From assembly GCA_963829995.1 (NCBI GenBank), contig CAWHKW010000025.1, positions 111,751 through 175,750 of the forward strand: DNA of 64,000 nt. Reading direction: 5' to 3'. Within the stretch, counting starts at the first letter, position 1, and each line of letters starts with the position of its first letter. The notes under the pieces were generated by a model. It ran no database searches. It was not told the origin of the DNA and was given only the letters and a program-made list of their open reading frames with translations. The DNA comes from JACCZX01 sp963829995. GTDB taxonomy: Bacteria > Pseudomonadota > Gammaproteobacteria > Burkholderiales > Burkholderiaceae_F. The position numbers were made by a program, and so were the translations under genes. This document shows, in pieces, positions 19,511 through 28,826 of the stretch.

Positions 19511-21193
19511 TTAAGTGTAGTAAAGCAGCAAATATCCAAGCAACAGTACGAGTACCCAGAGTGCCATGCCTCTTGTTGACCAAGTGCGGGCAAATTTGCT
19601 GTCAACGCCGTAGTGACGGTCGATCAAAGTCAGCGTCCGGGAGCCGACACGCTGCGCGCTGCGTCCCGCCAGCGCCGACGCGCTCCCGATTAATCGCGCC
19701 ATCAGTAGCGCAACAGCAGGCAACGCCCTGCGCCAAATCCAGTCGGTGTCGAGAGTCACTGTCAGCGTGCGTTTCAGGTAAGGCAGAACCACAAAGAACG
19801 CGAGACCCGAAAACAGCAGCAGCTGCAGCTGCGAGACGACATGCGCCCATGTGTAGGGAACGTATTCCACTTTGTACGGCAGCAGGGCGTACAAGGGTTC
19901 TGCCCAGACGCCTAACGCGATGCACAGGATCGCGAACAAGATCATCGCCCAGCGCATGGTTGGCGGTGGGTCGGCGGGACGCAGTCCCGAGTCCTGCTGA
20001 AAAAAAACGAACCACGGAAACTTGATGCCGGCGTGCAGGAATACACCCGCCGATGCCGCGGTCAGCAGCAGCCATATCGTCAGCAGATGTCCGTCCGCGG
20101 CTGCCTGCGAAATCATTGACTTCGATACGAAGCCGGACGTCAGGGGGAACGAAGAGATCGCCAGTGCGCCGATGATCCCGCAGATAGTGGTGACGGGCAT
20201 GCTATGGAACAAGCCGCCCAGCTCGGAGCATTTGCGCCGGTTCGTCATGTAGAGAACCGAGCCCGCCGACATCAGCAGCAGCGCTTTGTAGATGATGTGA
20301 GTGAAGGCGTGGGCAGCGGCACCGTTCAGCGCCATCTCGGTGCCGATGCCGATGCCCGCCACCATGAAGCCGACCTGGTTAACGATCGAGTACGCCAGGA
20401 TGCGCCGCATGTCGTTCTCGAGCAGCGCGTAGACGATGCCATAGAAGACCATGAACAGGCCCAGCCAGATCAGCAACTCGGTGCCGGGGAAGCCGCGCAT
20501 CAACACGTAGACCGCCGCCTTTGTAGTAAACGCCGACAGGAATACCGTGCCGCTCCACGACGCCTCTGGGTACGCATCGGGCAGCCACGCCGACAACGGT
20601 GGGGCGCCGGCATTGATGGCGAAGCCGATCAAGATCAGCCACTGCGCGGGCGAATCGAGCGCCATGCGCGTGAAGTTCGTGCTGCCCGTGTCTGTGATGT
20701 GCCCCGTGATGCCGGCGAACAGGATCATGCCGCCGAGCAGGTGAATCATTAGATAGCGCAGGCTCGCACGGTACGAATCTCCGGTGCCGTTGCTCCAAAG
20801 GACCAGCGTCGAGCCCACCGCCATCAGCTCCCAGAACACGAACAACGTGACCAGGTCACCGGCAAGTGCAACGCCGATGGCCGACCCGGCATAAACGAAT
20901 GCAGCCGGCAATTCCAGGCGGCTTCTTTGTCCGAGCGCGAATAGCCCGCCCCCGGCGGCCATTAGCGCGAAGATGGTTGCAAACAAGCGCGATAGCTTGC
21001 CGCCCTCCAGCGGTGTTAACGAGTAACCGAGAAAGCGAACTTGCAACGGACCTTCAGGGACCTGCCAGACAAGCAACAGCGCCACTATCGGCAGCAGCAG
21101 CACTAAGGCCGTACGCAGATGCCCGCGCAGCCAGGGCAGCAGCAGCGCACCGACGATCAGCACCAAGCCCGGGTGGATCACACCGTCAGTCAT
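19511..21193 (-). CDS. Mrp-type antiporter subunit D/A-like proton-translocating protein
   Basis: This 560-residue polytopic membrane protein of the NuoL/M/N-MrpA/D superfamily has conserved helix signatures such as FWELMAVGSTLVLW (Glu of TM5), a Lys in FTTKAAVYVLMRGFPG, and HIIYKALLLMSAG with its Lys. It is the last gene of the antiporter operon and overlaps the small membrane protein upstream by eight bases. The extended C-terminus (two more hydrophobic stretches) is longer than standard MrpD but shorter than full MrpA. It probably provides a third ion channel of the complex. Confidence 0.85.
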   Translation of the reverse strand: MTDGVIHPGLVLIVGALLLPWLRGHLRTALVLLLPIVALLLVWQVPEGPLQVRFLGYSLTPLEGGKLSRLFATIFALMAAGGGLFALGQRSRLELPAAFVYAGSAIGVALAGDLVTLFVFWELMAVGSTLVLWSNGTGDSYRASLRYLMIHLLGGMILFAGITGHITDTGSTNFTRMALDSPAQWLILIGFAINAGAPPLSAWLPDAYPEASWSGTVFLSAFTTKAAVYVLMRGFPGTELLIWLGLFMVFYGIVYALLENDMRRILAYSIVNQVGFMVAGIGIGTEMALNGAAAHAFTHIIYKALLLMSAGSVLYMTNRRKCSELGGLFHSMPVTTICGIIGALAISSFPLTSGFVSKSMISQAAADGHLLTIWLLLTAASAGVFLHAGIKFPWFVFFQQDSGLRPADPPPTMRWAMILFAILCIALGVWAEPLYALLPYKVEYVPYTWAHVVSQLQLLLFSGLAFFVVLPYLKRTLTVTLDTDWIWRRALPAVALLMARLIGSASALAGRSAQRVGSRTLTLIDRHYGVDSKFARTWSTRGMALWVLVLLLGYLLLYYT

Positions 21194-21437
21194 CGGGCTC
21201 CGGGTAGTAAGTGTCGGGCCGCCTCAGCAGCAAAGCCATCGCCTTGGCCGCGACGATCATCACGACGCAGGCGAGGAATCCGAACCACGCATAGAAACCG
21301 AACGTCGACTCGATCTCGAAATGCGGATGCAGCGGGATCAACGCCCCGACTGCCACGATCAACACCAGGACCGCAAGAAAAATTCGCCACAGCAACTTCA
21401 CGTGCCGCGGCTCGTCCAGCCAATGCGACTTATCCAT
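21186..21437 (-). CDS. Small membrane protein of the antiporter operon (83 aa)
   Basis: The protein has two hydrophobic segments (LLWRIFLAVLVLIVAVGALI and FYAWFGFLACVVMIVAAKAM) after a short polar N-terminus, and an acidic tail ending in EPDD. It sits between two large D-type subunits, six bases after one and overlapping the next by eight bases, so it is probably an accessory subunit or assembly factor of the same complex. It does not match a classical Mrp subunit. Confidence 0.75.
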   Translation of the reverse strand: MDKSHWLDEPRHVKLLWRIFLAVLVLIVAVGALIPLHPHFEIESTFGFYAWFGFLACVVMIVAAKAMALLLRRPDTYYPEPDD

Positions 21438-21443
21438 TGAGCG

Positions 21444-22901
21444 TCACCGAACCGACAGTTGCCGCGCCAGTGCCAGCGGCACGTCAGGCACGAAGAACAA
21501 AACCACAGTGCCGACGGCAGTGGCCGAAAGTGCAATCACCATGGGTAACGGCGCTTCTCCATGCGCGGCGTGCCGCGCGTCGGGTGCGCGGAAAAACGCG
21601 CGGTAGATGATCGGCAGGAAATAGCCGGCATTCAGCAGAGTGCTGCTCACAATCACCAGCACCGCGAACCAGTGCGCTTGCGACATCGCCCCGGACAGCA
21701 TGAACCACTTCGAGATAAAGCCGGCAGCAGGTGGTAACCCGATCATCGACAGTGCGCCGATTGCAAATGCCCCGAGCGTCCATGGCATGGACCGTCCAAT
21801 TCCGTCGAGCTGACTGACTTCGGTCTTGTGAGCCGCGGTGTAGATCGCTCCTGCTGCAAAGAACAACGTGATCTTGCCGACCGCATGCGCAGCAATATGC
21901 AGCACGGCGCCGACGATCGATAAGGGTGCCAGCACCGCTGCAGCCATCACCACGTAAGAGAGTTGGCTGATGGTGGAATACGCCAGTCGCCGCTTGAGGT
22001 TGTCGGCGTTCAGCGCAACCAACGAGGCGGCGACGATCGTGAACCCGGCAATACCCACCAGCCAGTCGGTGACGCCGGCTTGGGCCAGTGTGTCAACGCC
22101 AAAAACGTAGACGATGACCTTGACCACGCTGAACACGCCAGCCTTGACGACGGCCACCGCATGCAGCAGCGCCGACACCGGCGTGGGCGCCACCATCGCG
22201 GCCGGCAGCCAGCGGTGAAATGGCATCAGTGCGGCCTTGCCAATACCGAACATATAGAGCGCAAGCAGCCCGCCCAGCGCTGCCGAACTTATCTTCCCTC
22301 CGAGAATGCCGCCTGGCGCGAAGTCCGTCGTCCCTGCTACGAACCACGTGAACACGAGAGCCGGCAGCAGAAACATGATCGAGGTTCCAAGCAGCAGCCC
22401 AAGGTAGACCCGGCCTCCGCGACGCGCCTCTTCGGTACCGTGATGCGTAACCAGCGGGTACGTGATCAGCGTCAGCATCTCGTAGAACAGGAACAGCGTG
22501 AACATGTTGCCGGCCATCGCGATGCCCATCGTGGCCGCCAGTGCGAGCGCGAAGCAGACGTAGAAGCGCGTTTGCGCGTGCTCGTCGTTGGCGCGCATGT
22601 AACCGATTGAATAGAGCGAGTTGACGATCCACAACGCGGACGCGATCAGCGCGAACAGCATTCCCAGCGGTTCAACACTGAACGCCACGGACAGCCCTGG
22701 AAGCACCTCGACCAGCGTGAGCGCCGGCGCTTCACCGGCTAGAACATAAGGCAGCAACGACACCACGCACATCAGAAGCAGCACTGCGGTGACTAAAGTG
22801 ACGCCCTCGCGCAGGTTAGGAGAACGGCCTGAGAGCGCGATCAGCACTGCACCGGCCGTCGGCACGACAAGCGCAGCCAGGATCAGCTGATCGGCCGTCA
22901 T
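21444..22901 (-). CDS. Monovalent cation/H+ antiporter subunit D (second copy)
   Basis: This 485-residue polytopic protein of the MrpD/NuoN type has FLFYEMLTLITYPLVTHH carrying the TM5 Glu, FGIGKAALMPFHRWLPAAM with the TM7 Lys, HAVAVVKAGVF, and a late HAVGKITLFFAAG Lys. It works in the membrane as one of the proton- or sodium-translocating units of the antiporter. It starts 25 bases after the end of the first D subunit. Confidence 0.88.
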   Translation of the reverse strand: MTADQLILAALVVPTAGAVLIALSGRSPNLREGVTLVTAVLLLMCVVSLLPYVLAGEAPALTLVEVLPGLSVAFSVEPLGMLFALIASALWIVNSLYSIGYMRANDEHAQTRFYVCFALALAATMGIAMAGNMFTLFLFYEMLTLITYPLVTHHGTEEARRGGRVYLGLLLGTSIMFLLPALVFTWFVAGTTDFAPGGILGGKISSAALGGLLALYMFGIGKAALMPFHRWLPAAMVAPTPVSALLHAVAVVKAGVFSVVKVIVYVFGVDTLAQAGVTDWLVGIAGFTIVAASLVALNADNLKRRLAYSTISQLSYVVMAAAVLAPLSIVGAVLHIAAHAVGKITLFFAAGAIYTAAHKTEVSQLDGIGRSMPWTLGAFAIGALSMIGLPPAAGFISKWFMLSGAMSQAHWFAVLVIVSSTLLNAGYFLPIIYRAFFRAPDARHAAHGEAPLPMVIALSATAVGTVVLFFVPDVPLALARQLSVR

Positions 22902-22925
22902 CGCGGCAGCGGTCCGCGCATCAGC

Positions 22926-24389
22926 TCACCTGGCCGCCTGCGATGCCGACCCCAGAGTCAATGAAGTATCGAAACCGAAGTAGACCGTCGCAAAAACGAG
23001 CACTGCCGCTGGAAGCAACATTGACAGCTGGACTGGAGTCGTGACAGCTAAATCCTTCTGCGGCTCGCGCAGGTAGGCCGCCTCGACAAAGCGCCATACA
23101 TAGGCAACCGCAAGCAGAGATGAAAGCAAAATCAGGAATACCAGCCACCACTGCCCTTGCTCGAGTGCCGCCTGAATCAATGTCCACTTGCTGATGAAGC
23201 CCGCGGTGCCGGGCACGCCAATCAGCGAGAGCCCGCAGATCACAATGCCCAGACTGGTGAACGGCATGCGCCTGCCGAGACCCTGCACGCGCTCCAGCGT
23301 GACTGCTCCGATCGAGACCACGACGCACCCGAGCAGCATGAAGATCGCCGTCTTCGTGACAGCGTGGTTGGCAAGGTGCACGATCGTCGCCGTGAGGCCC
23401 GTCACCGAGCCGAAGTGCAGGCCAAGAATGATGTAACCGATCTGAGCCACGCTCGAATAGGCGAACAGCCGCTTCAGATCGGTCTGGAAAATCGCGACCG
23501 TCGATGCGGCAAACATGCCGGCTAGAGCCAGCAGCAGCATCATGTCCTGCATCGGCAATTGGCCGAACACTCGCGACTCGCCGAAGACAGAGAAATAAAA
23601 CCGCAGAAGGACGTACACCGCCACCTTGGTTGCAGAACCCGCCAGAAACGCCGACACGCTCGATGGCGCATACGCGTAGGCATTCGGCAGCCACTGATGG
23701 AGCGGAAACAGCGCGAGCTTCAGCGAAATGCCGACCGTCAAGAACGCCAGCGCGGCCAGAATGGGGCGCACCTCCTGGACGGCCGGCAAGCGTTGCGCGA
23801 TGTCGGCAAGATTCAAGCTGCCCGTCAGCAGATACAGCAGACCGACGCCGATTACGATGAAAGTGGCACCGATGGTGCCCATGATCAGGTACTGATACGC
23901 CGCCAGCAGCGCGCGTCGGTCGCGCCCCATCGCAACCAGGACATAGGTGGCCAGCGACGAGATCTCCAGGAACACGAAGATATTGAACGCATCGCCGGTG
24001 ATGGTGATACCCAGCAGTCCTGCCAGACACAGCGCGAACACGGTGTAAAACAAGTACTGCTGCGAGGCCGGTATTTCCTCCTCGATACTTTCGCGGCTGT
24101 AGGGCAGCACCACCGCGGCAAGTCCTGCTACGAGCACCAGCACGAACGATGAGAGGCGGTCGACGCGGTACTCGATGCCCCAGGGCGGCGGCCAGCTGCC
24201 GATGGCGTATGAGATCGTGCCGTCACGGTCCACCTGCATCCAAAGCATCACCGAGATCGCGAAAGCGATCCAGCTCGCGGCTAGAACGACGGCAAACGCG
24301 AGCGACCGGCGGCGCAACAGCACCGTGAGCGGCGCAGCCATCAGCGGCACCACGACCTGCAGTGCAGGAAGATGCTGTGACAGATTCAT
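22926..24389 (-). CDS. Monovalent cation/H+ antiporter subunit D (first copy)
   Basis: This is a 487-residue MrpD/NuoM-like membrane protein with about 13-14 helices. Signatures include FVFLEISSLATYVLVAMG (TM5 Glu), GISLKLALFPLHQWLPNAY (TM7 Lys) and HAVTKTAIFMLLG (TM12 Lys). Its start overlaps the C subunit stop by four bases, so it is translationally coupled. It pairs with the C and B subunits in the standard Mrp order. Confidence 0.92.
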   Translation of the reverse strand: MNLSQHLPALQVVVPLMAAPLTVLLRRRSLAFAVVLAASWIAFAISVMLWMQVDRDGTISYAIGSWPPPWGIEYRVDRLSSFVLVLVAGLAAVVLPYSRESIEEEIPASQQYLFYTVFALCLAGLLGITITGDAFNIFVFLEISSLATYVLVAMGRDRRALLAAYQYLIMGTIGATFIVIGVGLLYLLTGSLNLADIAQRLPAVQEVRPILAALAFLTVGISLKLALFPLHQWLPNAYAYAPSSVSAFLAGSATKVAVYVLLRFYFSVFGESRVFGQLPMQDMMLLLALAGMFAASTVAIFQTDLKRLFAYSSVAQIGYIILGLHFGSVTGLTATIVHLANHAVTKTAIFMLLGCVVVSIGAVTLERVQGLGRRMPFTSLGIVICGLSLIGVPGTAGFISKWTLIQAALEQGQWWLVFLILLSSLLAVAYVWRFVEAAYLREPQKDLAVTTPVQLSMLLPAAVLVFATVYFGFDTSLTLGSASQAAR

Positions 24390-24781
24390 TGTTGCGCCGG
24401 TAGGCTTTCGGACGACGCGTCCGACTTCAGAATTTCGTCCTCCTCGATGCTGTCGTAGGCCTCACGGATTCGAACGACAAGCGCCAAACCAAGCGCGAGT
24501 GTCGCCACACCGACGACGATCGCAGTCAGGATCAGCACGTGCGGCAGCGGGTTGGAATAGACACTGAACGATTTGCTAAGGATGGGCGCCGTGCCACCAA
24601 CGAGCTTGCCGGGCGCGATGTAGAGCAGGTACACCGAAGTCTGGAAAATGCTTAGGCCCACCAGCTTCTTGATCAGGTTTCCGCGCGCGATGACGATGAA
24701 CAGGCCCGCCATCATCAGGAAGATCGTGATGAAGTACGAGAAGTGCTCCCCCAGCGATGTCAAGGAAACCGTGCCCGTCAC
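24386..24781 (-). CDS. mnhC: Cation:proton antiporter subunit C
   Basis: This is a 131-residue NuoK-like three-helix protein. Its core includes GLFIVIARGNLIKKLVGLSI and VLILTAIVVGVATLALGLAL, the second of the type seen in MrpC. The C-terminus is extended and acidic (IEEDEILKSDASSES). The start overlaps the B subunit stop by four bases and the stop overlaps the D subunit start by four bases. Confidence 0.92.
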   Translation of the reverse strand: MTGTVSLTSLGEHFSYFITIFLMMAGLFIVIARGNLIKKLVGLSIFQTSVYLLYIAPGKLVGGTAPILSKSFSVYSNPLPHVLILTAIVVGVATLALGLALVVRIREAYDSIEEDEILKSDASSESLPAQQ

Positions 24782-25203
24782 TCGTCTACCTTGCCGCGGC
24801 CGGCGAACATGTAAAAAATCTTCAACATCACGCCCGCCACAGTGATGGCCACGCCAACTTCAACCCAGAAGATGCCGCGGTGCTGCCCCTGCACCGGATC
24901 ACGGTCCAGCACAAAGTAGTCGAGGTAGTTGCCACCGAGCAGCAGCCCTGCTACGCCGACGCCGGCGTAAACAAGCACGCCGATTGCCATCATCGATTCC
25001 ACAATCGGTTCGGGAGCGACCTTGCGCGCGTCTGCGAGCCCGAAGATCAGCGCGTAGAAAATCACCGCCGCCGCCAGGATCACGCCCGCTTGAAAACCGC
25101 CGCCCGGCCCAAAGTCGCCGTGGAACTGCACGTACAAGCCAAACAGCAGGACAAATGGGATCAGAAGTTTCGCGACCACCCGCAATATCAGGTCGTGCCT
25201 CAT
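24778..25203 (-). CDS. mnhB: Antiporter subunit B (MnhB domain)
   Basis: A 141-residue protein begins at ATG 25203 inside a longer spurious frame. It contains the MrpB signature region FGPGGGFQAGVILAAAVIFYAL between hydrophobic helices. Four-base overlaps with both neighbours place it firmly in the operon. In archaeal membrane-bound hydrogenases the equivalent subunit is MbhF. Confidence 0.92.
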   Translation of the reverse strand: MRHDLILRVVAKLLIPFVLLFGLYVQFHGDFGPGGGFQAGVILAAAVIFYALIFGLADARKVAPEPIVESMMAIGVLVYAGVGVAGLLLGGNYLDYFVLDRDPVQGQHRGIFWVEVGVAITVAGVMLKIFYMFAGRGKVDE

Positions 25204-25716
25204 GGCGCGCGATCCCGTCGGCGACGTCGCAGCAGCGCAAGCACGCCCGCGCCAGCGGTAAACACCACCGTGACTTCGCCCAGTGTGTCGAAGCCGCGAT
25301 AGCTGGCCAGAACCGCCGTTACCACGTTGGGAACATCGACCTCCTGCGGCATTTCGTTTAAGTACCGCGGCACCACATGCTGGTGAATGGGCGCGTTCGG
25401 GTCTGAGAATGCCGGCAATCCAAGCGTGCCGTACATCAACAGCGCGCCTACCGACAGCGCCACCGCGAGCGGCACACCGGGCCGGTGAAGCGGCCGAGCC
25501 TCCTCGCTCTTGCAAAGGAACAGGGCGCCCAGAAACAGCACCGTAGAAATCCCTGCGCCGACCGACGCTTCTGTCATCGCCACATCGACCGCATCCATGT
25601 GCCATCAGCACCGTCGCCATCAAAAAGCTGTAAACGCCGCTCAAAATAATGACGGCAAAGAGATTGCGGTTGCGCGCAAGCACGCACACGGTCGCCGCCA
25701 TCATCATCAGCAGCAC
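25200..25716 (-). pseudogene. DUF4040 (MbhD/MbhE-like) antiporter subunit, interrupted by a +1 frameshift
   Basis: Two frames together encode one conserved protein. The first (from about 25716) gives NVLLMMMAATVCVLARNRNL and GVYSFLMATVLM; the second (to 25200) begins MDAVDVAMTEASVGAGISTVLF. The join is at about 25596-25603. Removing one base there gives an open 172-codon frame. The protein corresponds to the C-terminal part of MrpA (DUF4040 plus the MbhE-like segment) coded as its own gene. The start is uncertain; a GTG at 25716 is possible, as mnhG ends at 25725. As every other gene of the operon is intact, a sequence error is at least as likely as decay. Confidence 0.75.
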
Positions 25717-25724
25717 GTTGATGA

Positions 25725-26054
25725 TCAGTGTTTCGATGGCGGATCCTCGGTGGGGGCAAGGAGCGGTTTCACACCGCGCGCCATCGCGGCGCGTGCAAGG
25801 GCATGGGTGGCGGTGGGACTCGCGAAGAAGATCAGCACGGCGATGATGAGCAACTTGACCGCCACCAGCGAGAGGCCAGCCTGCAGTAACAGCCCGAGCA
25901 GAATCAGGCCCACACCCAGAGTTTCTATCACGCTCGCCGCATGCATACGTGTGTAGAAGTCGGGCATGCGGACCAGCCCGAGTGCGCCCACCACGCAGAA
26001 GATGCCGCCCGCGACCAGGCAGATCCAGCTGAGCCCATCGATCCAAAGACTCAC
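25725..26054 (-). CDS. mnhG: Antiporter subunit G
   Basis: This 109-residue, three-helix protein has the MrpG pattern: GGIFCVVGALGLVRMPDFYT RMHAAS (read continuously) in the first third, then two hydrophobic helices. It starts four bases inside the F subunit stop. It is required for complex assembly in known Mrp systems. Confidence 0.93.
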   Translation of the reverse strand: MSLWIDGLSWICLVAGGIFCVVGALGLVRMPDFYTRMHAASVIETLGVGLILLGLLLQAGLSLVAVKLLIIAVLIFFASPTATHALARAAMARGVKPLLAPTEDPPSKH

Positions 26055-26353
26055 GGCGCGGGCGTCTTCGGTTCGCCAGGAACGCCAAGGTCCCCGTAGC
26101 GAAAGAACTTCAGCACGGCGATGGTGCCGATCACATTGAGCAGGCCATAGACGATCGCAAGATCGAGGAATTCCGGGCGCGCGTTCAAAAAACCCATCAC
26201 GGCAAGCAGCATCATCGCGACGGTTCCGATGGCATTGGCGGCGAGCGCTCGATCGAAAACGCTAGGGCCTAACGCGGCGCGCACCAAAGCGAGGAGAAGC
26301 GTCGCCAGCAGTGCGACAGCGGCTGCCGCAAACATCAGGCTTTGTCCTCGCAC
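26051..26353 (-). CDS. mnhF: Antiporter subunit F
   Basis: This 100-residue protein has three helices and the MrpF segment ALGPSVFDRALAANAIG. The start may be GTG 26353 or ATG 26335; the latter has GAGG about ten bases upstream. It lies directly after the E subunit and overlaps G by four bases. Confidence 0.92.
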   Translation of the reverse strand: MRGQSLMFAAAAVALLATLLLALVRAALGPSVFDRALAANAIGTVAMMLLAVMGFLNARPEFLDLAIVYGLLNVIGTIAVLKFFRYGDLGVPGEPKTPAP

Positions 26354-26357
26354 GCTG

Positions 26358-26810
26358 TCACACGGCGATCCATCTCACTATCCACCGTGCCTTCGGCGCC
26401 CGGCGCGTGAGGCCGTGCACCAAAAATTCTTCTGCCGATGCTTCGATAGTGATCGTGCCCGGCGTCAGAGTGATTGAGTTGGCGTGGATGACCAAGCCTA
26501 TATCGGTTCGCTGACCTGGCTTGAAGCGCACCAAGGTCGGACTGATTGGCAACTTCGGGTGCACGATGATCTTGCTCACGTCCCACGCCGATTTGACTAT
26601 CTCCTTCAGTAGCCACGGCCAGTAGAGCATCGCCTTCGGACCGATATGGATAGGGTGCCCCTCGCCGTCGACCAAATCCAGGCGGCGGGCGAACCACACC
26701 ACGGCGAGCGCCGAACCGACGCCGGCCGACATCAAGAAAGCAGTGAAGAACCCCGACAACAGCAGCCAGAAGAGGTAAAGAACAACAAACAGACTGACCG
26801 AATGGAACAA
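26358..26810 (-). CDS. mnhE: Antiporter subunit E
   Basis: This is a 150-residue MrpE: N-terminal hydrophobic hairpin (LFVVLYLFWLLLSGFFTAFL), a middle segment WPWLLKEIVKSAWDVSKIIV and the C-terminal domain with ANSITLTPGT, the family signature. The start appears to be TTG 26810. It is the first gene of the antiporter operon; the promoter should lie in 26811-26926. Confidence 0.92.
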   Translation of the reverse strand: MFHSVSLFVVLYLFWLLLSGFFTAFLMSAGVGSALAVVWFARRLDLVDGEGHPIHIGPKAMLYWPWLLKEIVKSAWDVSKIIVHPKLPISPTLVRFKPGQRTDIGLVIHANSITLTPGTITIEASAEEFLVHGLTRRAPKARWIVRWIAV

Positions 26811-26926
26811 GATGCGCCGCCGATTGACAATCGTTACGCGATTCTAGGCAAGCTTCGCCGCCCGCTGAACATTGTCGAGCACACAATTGCCACTCACGAG
26901 GCATGCGCGCGACACCAAGTCGACGA

Positions 26927-27877
26927 TCAGTATCCGCGCGCCCGGTCGACGTAACCCGGCAGCGCGCTGACTGGCACACCGCGCTCGAGTTGCACGATCG
27001 CATCGGCGATCTGCGTTGCGGCTGGAGCAACCGGGGTCGGCCCGGACAAATGCGGAGTGACGATTACCTTCGGGTGCGACCAGAACGGATCATCGTCGGG
27101 AAGCGGCTCCATGCGGAACACATCGAGCGTGGCGCCGCCAAGATGGCCGTCGTCGAGCAGAGCGAGCAGATCGGCGTCGACGAGCGTCGCACCACGCCCG
27201 ACGTTGATCAAGTGTGCTCCTTCCGGCAGCTTCGACAACCGCGCGCGGTCGAGCAGGTTCTCCGTGTCGCGTGTGAGCGGCAATGCGTTGACGAGAAAGT
27301 TCGATCCAGCCAGGAAAGCATCGAGCTGTTCGAATCCGGCGAAAGACTCCATGCCAGTCAACGTGTGCGGCGTGCGCGACCACACGCGCACCGGATAGCC
27401 GAACATCGCGGCGGCTTCGGCGATCTTGCTGCCGATCGCGCCGGCGCCGAGCACACCCACCGTCGGCGGTTTTCCGCGCGGGCGCGATGCATTCCAATCG
27501 CGCAGCCCGCCCGGGCCGAAGCGCTCGAGCCCGCGCGTCGCACGCGCGATTGCAAAGCACGCGTATTCGGCCATGCGTACCGCCATGCCCGCGTCGACCA
27601 GGCGCACGATCGGCAGCCGTTCGGGGACCACAGCGTGGGCGAGCAGTCGGTCGACGCCGGCGCCGAGATTGAACACGACCTCGAGATCGCGCTCGACCTC
27701 GAACAGCTGCGCCGGCGGCAGCCAAACGAGCGCATAGCGCGCACCTATGGCGGAACGAGGTTGCCTGCCCTCCCACGGAACCACCTCGGCAGCCAGGCCG
27801 GCTTCGACGAATGCGCGTGTTATTCCGTTCTGCCACGGTGCCAGCGGCATTGACGACGTGACAAGAGCGACTTTCAT
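26927..27877 (-). CDS. D-2-hydroxyacid dehydrogenase (glyoxylate/hydroxypyruvate reductase A type)
   Basis: This 316-residue NAD(P)H-dependent enzyme of the D-isomer 2-hydroxyacid dehydrogenase family resembles GhrA. It has a Rossmann motif GVLGAGAIGSKIAEAA, the INVGRGATLVDADLL segment with the substrate Arg nearby, and a C-terminal TPHLSGPT with the catalytic His. The start is ATG 27877 (MKVALVTSS); the frame is open to 28042, but that part is not conserved-looking. It is divergent from the SOS mutagenesis cassette and shares its upstream region with the LexA box. Confidence 0.87.
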   Translation of the reverse strand: MKVALVTSSMPLAPWQNGITRAFVEAGLAAEVVPWEGRQPRSAIGARYALVWLPPAQLFEVERDLEVVFNLGAGVDRLLAHAVVPERLPIVRLVDAGMAVRMAEYACFAIARATRGLERFGPGGLRDWNASRPRGKPPTVGVLGAGAIGSKIAEAAAMFGYPVRVWSRTPHTLTGMESFAGFEQLDAFLAGSNFLVNALPLTRDTENLLDRARLSKLPEGAHLINVGRGATLVDADLLALLDDGHLGGATLDVFRMEPLPDDDPFWSHPKVIVTPHLSGPTPVAPAATQIADAIVQLERGVPVSALPGYVDRARGY

Positions 27878-27977
27878 CGGTGGTGGGAACGGGATCGCTG
27901 CGTGATATTCGATTACTAGACTCTCACATAATCGCCCCGACCCAGAATTCGCTCTTTTCTTGCGCGACCGGCGCATA

Positions 27978-27993
27978 CTGTATACATTTACAG
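27978..27993. promoter_or_regulatory. LexA (SOS) box
   Basis: The site CTGT-ATACATTT-ACAG is an exact CTGT-N8-ACAG palindrome of the gammaproteobacterial/betaproteobacterial LexA type, extended by TA on both sides. It lies 55 bases before imuA and 101 bases before the divergent dehydrogenase start. It is expected to repress the imuA-imuB-dnaE2 operon until DNA damage. Confidence 0.9.
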
Positions 27994-28047
27994 TATATCG
28001 CGCACTGGAGATGGGGCTGATCGCCGCCGCTGCATTGAACAACGCTT

Positions 28048-28815
28048 ATGCGGTCAGAACTCGTTTCGCTGCTGCAGACGATGGGCGGCACGCCGATCTG
28101 GTGTGCTGAAGAAGTCGCCGCTCAAGCCATCGATGGCGCGACGATCAGCAGCACGTTCACGCAGTTAGACAAGGAATTGCCCGGGCAGGGATGGCCGCGC
28201 GGGCAATTGGTCGAGCTTCTTGTGAGTCACGCTGGAATCGGCGAACTTTCCTTGCTGGCGCCTGCGTTGGCGCAGCTTGCACCTACCGGCCGTACCAATG
28301 TGTGGATCATGCCGTGCGACAGCGTGCGTGCCTCACATGCACGCCTGATCCCCTATGCGCCGGCGTTGGCTGCCGCGGGCGTTGATCTCGCGCATACGAT
28401 TTTCGTCAGGCCCTCGACTCCGTCCGAGGGCCTGTGGGCTTTCGAGAAGGCATTGCGAGCCGAGCATCTGGGCGCGGTCATCGGCTGGGTCTCCGTCGGC
28501 CATCGCAGTGACCATGACTTCAAAGCGCTGCAGCGTTTGCATGTGCTGGCGCAACGAAATCTCGCGCTGGCATTTGTGTTTCGCGCGGCGCTCGATGCAT
28601 CGGCTCCGTCGCCGGCGTCGCTAAGGCTGCAACTGTCCGCTAGCGGTGTGCACTTAAGGATCGATTTGCTTAAACGCCGCGGCCGGCCTTTGCTGGATCC
28701 CATTTGCGTACGGTTGCATCCGCTGCATTGGTCGACTTCGAGTGTTGCGCTCGATGATCGAAAAGCGCCGGCCCTGACGATTGGTTTCCCTTCGTTGGCA
28801 GCAGCGGCTGTCTAG
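28048..28815 (+). CDS. imuA: Translesion synthesis-associated protein ImuA
   Basis: This is a 255-residue RecA/SulA-like protein. The QGWPRGQLVELL stretch (GQGWPRG) sits where the RecA Walker region would be but lacks a clean P-loop, as is usual for ImuA. It acts with ImuB and DnaE2 in damage-induced mutagenesis. It is the first gene after the LexA box and is followed 11 bases later by imuB. Confidence 0.92.
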   Translation: MRSELVSLLQTMGGTPIWCAEEVAAQAIDGATISSTFTQLDKELPGQGWPRGQLVELLVSHAGIGELSLLAPALAQLAPTGRTNVWIMPCDSVRASHARLIPYAPALAAAGVDLAHTIFVRPSTPSEGLWAFEKALRAEHLGAVIGWVSVGHRSDHDFKALQRLHVLAQRNLALAFVFRAALDASAPSPASLRLQLSASGVHLRIDLLKRRGRPLLDPICVRLHPLHWSTSSVALDDRKAPALTIGFPSLAAAAV

Positions 28816-28826
28816 TTCAAGGGCGA

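Noticed and set aside
20379..22632. Long plus- and minus-strand shadow frames over the antiporter operon
   Set aside because: They overlap well supported membrane proteins and have shadow-type composition.
24778..26088. One 436-codon minus-strand frame as a single protein
   Set aside because: Only its end (MnhB) and a middle part (DUF4040 start) are real; its first third is a shadow of the G subunit.
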